NCBI RefSeq assembly: GCF_045105435.1
Contig: NZ_JBGCDL010000019.1
Location: 1 to 21,226, forward strand
Direction of reading: 5' to 3'
Source: Kordia sp045105435
GTDB taxonomy: Bacteria; Bacteroidota; Bacteroidia; Flavobacteriales; Flavobacteriaceae
DNA: 21,226 nt
The notes under the pieces were generated by a model. That model saw only the letters and a program-made list of their open reading frames with translations. It was not told the DNA's origin and made no database searches. A program made the position numbers and the translations under genes. This document shows positions 15,807-21,226 of this stretch, in pieces (position 1 is the stretch's first letter; every line of letters begins with the position of its first letter).

Positions 15807-15838
15807 TTGCGAAAATTTGGAGCAATACGCTATTTTTG
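15807..15838 (+). promoter_or_regulatory. Predicted promoter of recN
   Basis: TTG at 15807-15809 and TATTTTTG at 15831-15838 are 21 bases apart, the best-formed Bacteroidota -33/-7 pair in the window. It implies recN can be transcribed apart from the bamD operon. Confidence 0.65.
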
Positions 15839-15873
15839 TGTGTTGAAACTAACGTACTAAAAACGCGACTACA

Positions 15874-17529
15874 TTGCTCACACAACTATCTATAAAAAAC
15901 TTTGCACTCATTGATGCTTTACAAGTTGAATTTGATAAAGGATTTACCATCATTACGGGTGAAACTGGCGCAGGAAAATCAATTCTTCTTGGCGGATTAG
16001 CATTAATACTAGGAAAACGAGCAGATTTATCTTCGTTGAAAGATAAAGAACGTAAATGCGTTATTGAAGCCGAATTTTCCATAAAAAAGTACAAACTCAA
16101 AAATTTCTTTACCGAAAACGATCTTGATTACGATCATGATACCATTGTACGCCGCGAAATATTACCATCTGGAAAATCACGTGCTTTTGTAAATGATGTT
16201 CCTGTGCGCTTAGCAATTTTAGATGCATTGGGCGATCGGTTAATTGACATTCATTCGCAACATCAAACTTTGCAACTGACAGACAACCAATTTCAATTTC
16301 AAGTCATTGATATATTGGCGAATGTTTCAGAAGAAGTCAATTCGTATCAAACGGTATTAAAAAGTTATCAATTCACACAAAAAGAATTACACAGCATACA
16401 AGAAGAACGCGCTGCTTTAGAAAAAGAGCACGATTACAATATGTTCTTGCTAAAAGAATTGGAAGAAGCCAAACTAGAAGGGTTGATTCTTTCCGATTTA
16501 GAAGCAAAATACGAACGCTTGAACAATGCGGAAGACATAAAAACGAATCTAAGTGCTTCTGAACAATTACTTTCCGATGAACAAGTTGGTGTACTCAATT
16601 TACTTTCAGAATTGCAAGTCGCTTCTGGAAAATTAGCAGACATTGCACCCGAATTTAAACAATTGGCGGAACGTGTAAAAAGTTCATACATTGAATTAGA
16701 TGACATTTATAACGAAGTCATCAACTTACAAGGAGAAGTTACGTTTGATCCATCTGTATTTGAAGAAATCTCAGAAAAGCTTCAAAAAATATTCGATCTA
16801 CAAAAAAAGCACAGTGTACTTTCGCTGGAAGACTTACTTGTAATTCAATCGAAACTATCTGAAAAAGCAGCTGTTTCCGAAAACATTGACGAAGTCATTC
16901 AAACCAAAGAAAAAGAATTAGAAGCACTCAGCAAGCAACTCAAACAACTTGCAAAATCCATTCATACAAAACGTTCGCAAGGTATTCCAACACTTGTACA
17001 ACAATTAGAAACAATGCTGGCAACTTTGGGCATGCCAAATGCACGTTTTAATATCAAAGTAACATTAGCCAATCAGTTTTATGCAAACGGAATGGACGAT
17101 TTACAATTTTTATTTGCAGCGAACAAAGGCGGACATTTTAACGAATTAAAAAAAGCAGCTTCTGGTGGAGAATTATCACGTGTAATGCTATGTATCAAAG
17201 CTATTTTATCGAAATATATGCAATTGCCAACCATTATGTTTGACGAAATTGACACAGGAGTTTCGGGAGAAGTAGCCAACAAAATGGCAAAAATCATGCA
17301 ACAAATGAGCAAAAGTATGCAAGTATTCTCCATAACACACTTGCCACAAATTGCAGCCAAAGGAAAACAACATTTCAAAGTATACAAACAAGACGTAAAC
17401 GAAGTTACAACCACGCAATTAAAACAACTGCAGCCAGAAGAGCGTGTACACGAAATTGCACAGATGTTAAGTGGCGCTAAAATTTCGGAATCAGCTTTGG
17501 CAAACGCAAAAGAATTATTACAATCGTAA
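15874..17529 (+). CDS. recN: DNA repair ATPase RecN (TTG start)
   Basis: RecN is an SMC-like ATPase that helps hold broken DNA together during recombination repair. The 551 residues begin at a TTG: in-frame stops at 15844 and 15850 leave no ATG that would include the LTQLSIKNFALIDAL N-terminus, which every RecN has. Walker A is GETGAGKS (29-36). A long coiled coil fills the middle (about 150-350, rich in KELE, EEAK and QLKQ stretches). The ABC signature AASGGELSRV lies near 430. Walker B is TIMFDEIDTGVSG, and ITHLPQIAA carries the switch His. The length is typical. It has its own promoter and is followed 63 bases later by fabI. Confidence 0.96.
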   Translation: MLTQLSIKNFALIDALQVEFDKGFTIITGETGAGKSILLGGLALILGKRADLSSLKDKERKCVIEAEFSIKKYKLKNFFTENDLDYDHDTIVRREILPSGKSRAFVNDVPVRLAILDALGDRLIDIHSQHQTLQLTDNQFQFQVIDILANVSEEVNSYQTVLKSYQFTQKELHSIQEERAALEKEHDYNMFLLKELEEAKLEGLILSDLEAKYERLNNAEDIKTNLSASEQLLSDEQVGVLNLLSELQVASGKLADIAPEFKQLAERVKSSYIELDDIYNEVINLQGEVTFDPSVFEEISEKLQKIFDLQKKHSVLSLEDLLVIQSKLSEKAAVSENIDEVIQTKEKELEALSKQLKQLAKSIHTKRSQGIPTLVQQLETMLATLGMPNARFNIKVTLANQFYANGMDDLQFLFAANKGGHFNELKKAASGGELSRVMLCIKAILSKYMQLPTIMFDEIDTGVSGEVANKMAKIMQQMSKSMQVFSITHLPQIAAKGKQHFKVYKQDVNEVTTTQLKQLQPEERVHEIAQMLSGAKISESALANAKELLQS

Positions 17530-17555
17530 AAATCGATCAATTCAATCTTTTACCA

Positions 17556-17563
17556 TATATTTG
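17556..17563 (+). promoter_or_regulatory. Predicted -7 element of fabI
   Basis: TATATTTG is an exact TAnnTTTG match 29 bases before the fabI ATG, within the 63-base gap after recN. No TTG is found at the usual spacing. Confidence 0.55.
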
Positions 17564-17592
17564 AACCAGCAAACGACTTAAAAAGAACAAGC

Positions 17593-18408
17593 ATGTCATA
17601 TAACTTATTAAAAGGAAAAAGAGGAATCATATTTGGTGCTTTAGACGAAAATTCTATTGCATGGAAAACTGCAGAACGTGTGCATGAAGAAGGTGGAACA
17701 TTTGTACTAACAAATGCACCAATTGCAATGCGTATGGGGAAAATAAAGGACTTAGCCGAAAAAACGGGTTCTGAAATTATTCCTGCTGATGCTACTGATT
17801 TAGAAGACATTCAAAACTTAGTTGACAAATCAATGGAAATCCTTGGCGGGAAAATTGACTTCGTATTACACTCTATCGGAATGTCAGTAAACGTTCGTAA
17901 AGGAAGACATTACACAGACTTAAAATACGATTGGATGACCAAAGGTTGGGATGTTTCTGCGGTATCTTTTCACAAAGTAATGCAAACACTTTACAAAACT
18001 GACGCAATGAGCGAGTGGGGAAGTATTGTAGCACTAACATACATGGCTGCACAACGTACATTTCCAGATTACAATGATATGGCAGACAACAAAGCATATT
18101 TGGAATCTATTGCGCGTAGTTTTGGTTATTTCTTTGGGAAAGAGAAAAAAGTACGTGTCAACACCATTTCACAATCGCCAACACCAACAACAGCTGGACA
18201 AGGAGTAAAAGGATTTGACGGATTTATCTCGTATGCGGAAAAAATGTCGCCACTTGGTAATGCAACAGCTCTAGATTGTGCAAACTACACTGTATCATTA
18301 TTCTCAGATTTAACAAAAAGAGTAACGATGCAAAACTTATACAATGATGGCGGATTCTCAAACACAGGAGTAAGTCAAGAAGTGATTGAAAGATTCACAG
18401 AAGAATAA
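17593..18408 (+). CDS. fabI: Enoyl-[acyl-carrier-protein] reductase FabI
   Basis: FabI carries out the last reduction in each round of fatty acid elongation, using NAD(P)H. The 271 residues form a short-chain dehydrogenase fold. The cofactor loop GALDENSIAW (15-24) replaces the classical GxxxGxG, as in other FabI proteins. LHSIGMS (92-98) follows. The catalytic pair Tyr160 and Lys167 sits in DYNDMADNKAYLES (Tyr-x6-Lys), with Tyr150 at the substrate side. It is the triclosan-target type of reductase by family. The ATG at 17593 gives the normal MSYNLLKGKRGIIFGA start. A strong terminator closes the unit 22 bases downstream. Confidence 0.96.
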   Translation: MSYNLLKGKRGIIFGALDENSIAWKTAERVHEEGGTFVLTNAPIAMRMGKIKDLAEKTGSEIIPADATDLEDIQNLVDKSMEILGGKIDFVLHSIGMSVNVRKGRHYTDLKYDWMTKGWDVSAVSFHKVMQTLYKTDAMSEWGSIVALTYMAAQRTFPDYNDMADNKAYLESIARSFGYFFGKEKKVRVNTISQSPTPTTAGQGVKGFDGFISYAEKMSPLGNATALDCANYTVSLFSDLTKRVTMQNLYNDGGFSNTGVSQEVIERFTEE

Positions 18409-18430
18409 TAAAATAATAGCAAATAAAAAA

Positions 18431-18464
18431 ATGCCTCTAAAATTGCTTAGAGGTATTTTTTTTT
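18431..18464 (+). terminator. Rho-independent terminator after fabI
   Basis: ATGCCTCTAA (18431-18440) pairs with TTAGAGGTAT (18447-18456), with one G-T pair, around the loop AATTGC. Eight T follow. The remaining sequence to 18691 shows no gene; a near-match to the -7 motif (AATATTTG, about 18622-18629) could serve the next gene. Confidence 0.9.
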
Positions 18465-18691
18465 GGAAAAAATCTAATAAAGGCAGAATTTTTTTTGATA
18501 TGGATATATAAGAACACTATCAAAAAACATTCTTAATGCAGCGAAAAGTATAGTAAATACAAGGGTTAACATAGAAATGTATAAGTCTGCCGTTAATTTC
18601 CACGAACATAATATTGTTAAATATTTGTGAAATTTAAGTTGTTTTAATAGCTTAGGAGTCTCGAACTCAATAAACTATTTACCGACTGCTT

Positions 18692-20422
18692 ATGAAAAGA
18701 CGACTACGCATCTCCTTTTCTTTCATATTATACATCCTCTGTTTTCAACTAACTGCACAAACACATTTTGAAAATCAAGCGGTAGCTGTTGGTGTTGATG
18801 ATGCTAGTGGAACCATTTATCTTGGTGGAGGAATATCTTTTTGTGACTTCAATAATGATGGTTGGGACGATATTACCATCGCAACACAAAGTGGCGATCC
18901 ATTAAAAATTTACAAAAATAATGGAGATGGAACGTATTCTCCAGAAACTACACTAGTTCCCAATAACAATGCACAACAAAAACAGGTGATATGGGTCGAT
19001 TTTGACAACGATGGCGACAAAGACTTATTTATTGCTGGTGATGTAGACGGAAGTCGATTGTATCGAAATGACACAACAGCACTAACCGATGTAACCATTA
19101 CAGCTGGTTTGCCTACCGCAGCACAAGATAATTTTGGCGCTTCTTGGGGCGATTATAATAATGATGGATATTTAGACATATTTCTTTGCAATAGACGACT
19201 CAGTGCTCCACAACCAAACTATTTGTACAAAAACAACGGAGACGGAACTTTTACCAATGTAAGCGCTTCCGCGGGAATTGACAATGGAAGTCACCTTTCG
19301 TTCTGTTCAGCATTCTTTGACTTTAATAATGATGGCTGGCAAGACATTTATATGGCAAATGATAAAGTAAATACCACAAATATTCTATACAAAAACAATG
19401 GTGATGGTACATTTTCAGATGTAAGTGATGAATCAGGAACCAACATGGCAATTGATGCCATGTCGGTTACTATTGCAGATTTTGACAGAGATGGATGGTT
19501 TGATATTTATGTTACAAACGGAATTCCAGGAAATTACCTTTTAAGAAACAATGGTGATGAAACATTTACAAACATTGCTTCTGATACAGGAACTTTGTTT
19601 GAAAGTTTTGCTTGGGGATCCGTTTTCTTAGATGCTGAGAACGATGGCGATTTAGATTTATATGTAAGCGGGTCATTAGATGGTGGCGTGCCAAGTTTGC
19701 CATCAGCTGCATTCTACTCAAACAATGGCAACGGAACATTTACTATACAAACGACTACAGGATTTGAAAATGATACCAGTGAAAGTTATTCAAATGCTAT
19801 TGGAGATACTGATAATGATGGTTTTCCTGAAATCATAGTTAGCAATTCTGGCGGTGATGATATTTTCTTATGGAAAAATCAAACAACTTCCACTAACAAT
19901 TGGCTAAAAGTCAATTTAGAAGGTGTTACAAGTAACAAACAAGGAGTCGGAGCCACTATTGAACTCAGAAGTGAAGGTGTATCACAATACAGATATACAG
20001 TTTGTGGAGAAGGATACATTTCACAAAACTCTGAAACTGAATTTTTCGGAATCGGAACGAATACAATCATAGATTACGTCAAAGTAACTTGGTTGGGTGG
20101 CGCACAAGACATACTATTTAACGTAACGCCAAACCAAGCAATAAACATAATAGAAGGAAGCAATCCTTTAAGTACAGAAGAATTTCAACAACAAATGGAA
20201 ATTCAAGTATATCCTAACCCAACAACAGGAAAAATTTGGATACATACAATTACAAATGATGCTTATGAATATTTCATTTTTGATACTAGAGGCGCACAAG
20301 TAAAAAACGGAAAAATTTCACAACAAGAATATATAGATATTTCAAGCTTATCTTCAGGATATTACACTTTAAAAATAATGAGTAAAAAAGCTATATTTAA
20401 CAAAAAAATAATGTTAAGGTAA
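18692..20422 (+). CDS. Secreted FG-GAP/VCBS repeat protein with ASPIC/UnbV domain and type IX sorting tail
   Basis: A 576-residue exported protein. The signal peptide (MKRRLRISFSFILYILCFQL) has a likely cleavage after TAQ at 23. Seven Asp-rich repeats of the form DFNNDGWDDI sit at about 52, 103, 154, 210, 263, 314 and 372. They alternate with LYKNNGDGTF segments, and together indicate a calcium-binding beta-propeller. An ASPIC/UnbV domain follows (about 403-488, GVGATIEL, QNSETEFFGIG, VKVTWLGG). The C-terminus (VYPNPTTGKIWI to KKIMLR) is a type A sorting domain, so the protein should be exported by the type IX system and placed on the surface or released. The ligand is unknown. It may be functionally linked to the next secreted protein. 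Confidence 0.9.
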   Translation: MKRRLRISFSFILYILCFQLTAQTHFENQAVAVGVDDASGTIYLGGGISFCDFNNDGWDDITIATQSGDPLKIYKNNGDGTYSPETTLVPNNNAQQKQVIWVDFDNDGDKDLFIAGDVDGSRLYRNDTTALTDVTITAGLPTAAQDNFGASWGDYNNDGYLDIFLCNRRLSAPQPNYLYKNNGDGTFTNVSASAGIDNGSHLSFCSAFFDFNNDGWQDIYMANDKVNTTNILYKNNGDGTFSDVSDESGTNMAIDAMSVTIADFDRDGWFDIYVTNGIPGNYLLRNNGDETFTNIASDTGTLFESFAWGSVFLDAENDGDLDLYVSGSLDGGVPSLPSAAFYSNNGNGTFTIQTTTGFENDTSESYSNAIGDTDNDGFPEIIVSNSGGDDIFLWKNQTTSTNNWLKVNLEGVTSNKQGVGATIELRSEGVSQYRYTVCGEGYISQNSETEFFGIGTNTIIDYVKVTWLGGAQDILFNVTPNQAINIIEGSNPLSTEEFQQQMEIQVYPNPTTGKIWIHTITNDAYEYFIFDTRGAQVKNGKISQQEYIDISSLSSGYYTLKIMSKKAIFNKKIMLR

Positions 20423-20454
20423 TGTAAACAAAAACAGTAGGAAAAACCCTTTTT

Positions 20455-20500
20455 CATGTATTTTGTCGATAATAAAAGCCCTTTTACCGATAAATACATG
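20455..20500. repeat. Imperfect 46-base inverted repeat upstream of the adhesin gene
   Basis: CATGTATTT at 20455-20463 is complementary to AAATACATG at 20492-20500. Inside the arms, GTCGATAATAAAA and TTTTACCGAT are partly complementary around GCCC. There is no T-run afterwards, so it is not a standard terminator. It could be an operator or an RNA hairpin in the leader of the next gene. Confidence 0.55.
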
Positions 20501-20566
20501 CTCGATTGAAAAAAAATGTAGTTCTTTCAACTGATATTAAACTAACTAACAAAAATCAAACTTTTT

Positions 20567-21226
20567 ATGAAAAAAATTACACTTAAACTTTTTATGATTA
20601 TGTGTTTATTAGGTACCTATATAGGTGTCTCACAAACATTGAATCAAGCTGCAAGTTGGCCTAACGCAGGTTGGACACTTTCTGGTACATACACCGCAGG
20701 TGGATTATTATCTGATCCTACAGGAGCAGGTACTACATTAACTTGGGATGATGATGCTGCTGGTAGTGGTTCGGGAGATTCTATTGAAGCTACTTCACCA
20801 GTAATCGATCTTACTGCTGCAAGTGGAGCAGGAGAAACTTGGATTACCGTAAGTGGAGACTACACATACAGAGCACTAGGTGGAGATGTTTTACAAATTG
20901 AAACCTATGATGCTGATGCAATGACTTGGACAGCATTAGAAACATTTGCTGGAAACTCAACAGCAAATGATTTTCAAACATGTGCTAATACAGAAGCATA
21001 TACAACTGCAGTGCTTGATATTTCAGGGTTTACTGCTACACAATTATCAGGATTCCAATACCGTATTACTTATGATGACCAAGGAGGTTGGCAATGGGGA
21101 TGGTGTTTAACTTCACCAACGATTACATCTGTAGCTCCACCAACATGTCTTGATCCTTCTATGTTAACAGCAACTAATATCACTGATACAACAGCTGATT
21201 TAGGATGGACAGAAAACGGAACTGCT
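20567..21226 (+). CDS. Secreted adhesin-like protein with fibronectin III segment, N-terminal part (partial)
   Basis: An open frame of 220 codons begins at the ATG at 20567 and runs off the window end with no stop. The signal peptide is MKKITLKLFMIMCLLGTYIG with cleavage near VSQ (about 23). Residues 25-185 are beta-rich and low in charge (WTLSGTYTAGG, SPVIDLTAASG, TWITVSGDYTY, FQYRITYDDQGGWQWGW). They resemble the jellyroll or MAM-like modules on flavobacterial surface proteins. From about 189, APPTCLDPSMLTATNITDTT then ADLGWTENG is the start of a fibronectin type III domain. Such proteins usually carry several FN3 repeats and a type IX sorting domain, but that part is outside the window. 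Confidence 0.82.
   Translation, partial: MKKITLKLFMIMCLLGTYIGVSQTLNQAASWPNAGWTLSGTYTAGGLLSDPTGAGTTLTWDDDAAGSGSGDSIEATSPVIDLTAASGAGETWITVSGDYTYRALGGDVLQIETYDADAMTWTALETFAGNSTANDFQTCANTEAYTTAVLDISGFTATQLSGFQYRITYDDQGGWQWGWCLTSPTITSVAPPTCLDPSMLTATNITDTTADLGWTENGTA

Overview
The window looks like chromosomal DNA of a member of the Bacteroidota, most likely a marine Flavobacteriaceae. It is AT-rich, and genes are not preceded by Shine-Dalgarno sequences. Several genes carry the Bacteroidota -7 promoter motif TAnnTTTG. Two secreted proteins at the right end have type IX secretion or flavobacterial adhesin architecture, and the housekeeping genes (ligA, DUF6913, dapA, bamD, rpoZ, coaBC, DUF4835, recN, fabI) have typical Bacteroidota sequences. 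I cannot fix the genus from sequence alone.

Left end (1-2764): the C-terminus of a GH20 beta-N-acetylhexosaminidase, a Tat-exported glycosylasparaginase, and a FucP/NagP-type sugar permease. Together they form a small glycoprotein-scavenging set. They would trim GlcNAc, cleave the GlcNAc-Asn bond and import the sugar. A heptamer tandem repeat runs almost up to the permease start codon.

2783-7748: ligA with its own promoter, followed directly by four consecutive paralogous multi-pass membrane proteins. They resemble very divergent YhhN/TMEM86 proteins, and three of the four have lost a conserved acidic residue.

7749-9651: two adjacent copies of a repeat element, related to the one at 1322, fill the gap before a minus-strand pair. 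The pair is a lipoprotein carrying the 5'-nucleotidase C-terminal domain and a Tat metallophosphatase. The metallophosphatase is broken by an in-frame stop codon just before its last metal-binding motif.

9652-12273: an intergenic stretch with an orphan terminator on the + strand, then DUF6913, dapA and a KirBac-type potassium channel, probably one operon.

12274-18464: a gap with a 17-bp tandem repeat, then bamD-rpoZ-coaBC-DUF4835 as a tight operon, then recN and fabI, each with its own promoter motif, closed by a rho-independent terminator.

18692-21226: a secreted FG-GAP/UnbV protein with a type IX sorting tail, then the first 220 codons of a secreted adhesin-like protein with a fibronectin III segment, cut by the window edge.

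Most of the window is conserved core genome. The unusual parts are the membrane-protein tandem array, the heptamer-tailed repeat family, the nonsense-disrupted phosphatase, the 17-bp tandem repeat and the orphan terminator.
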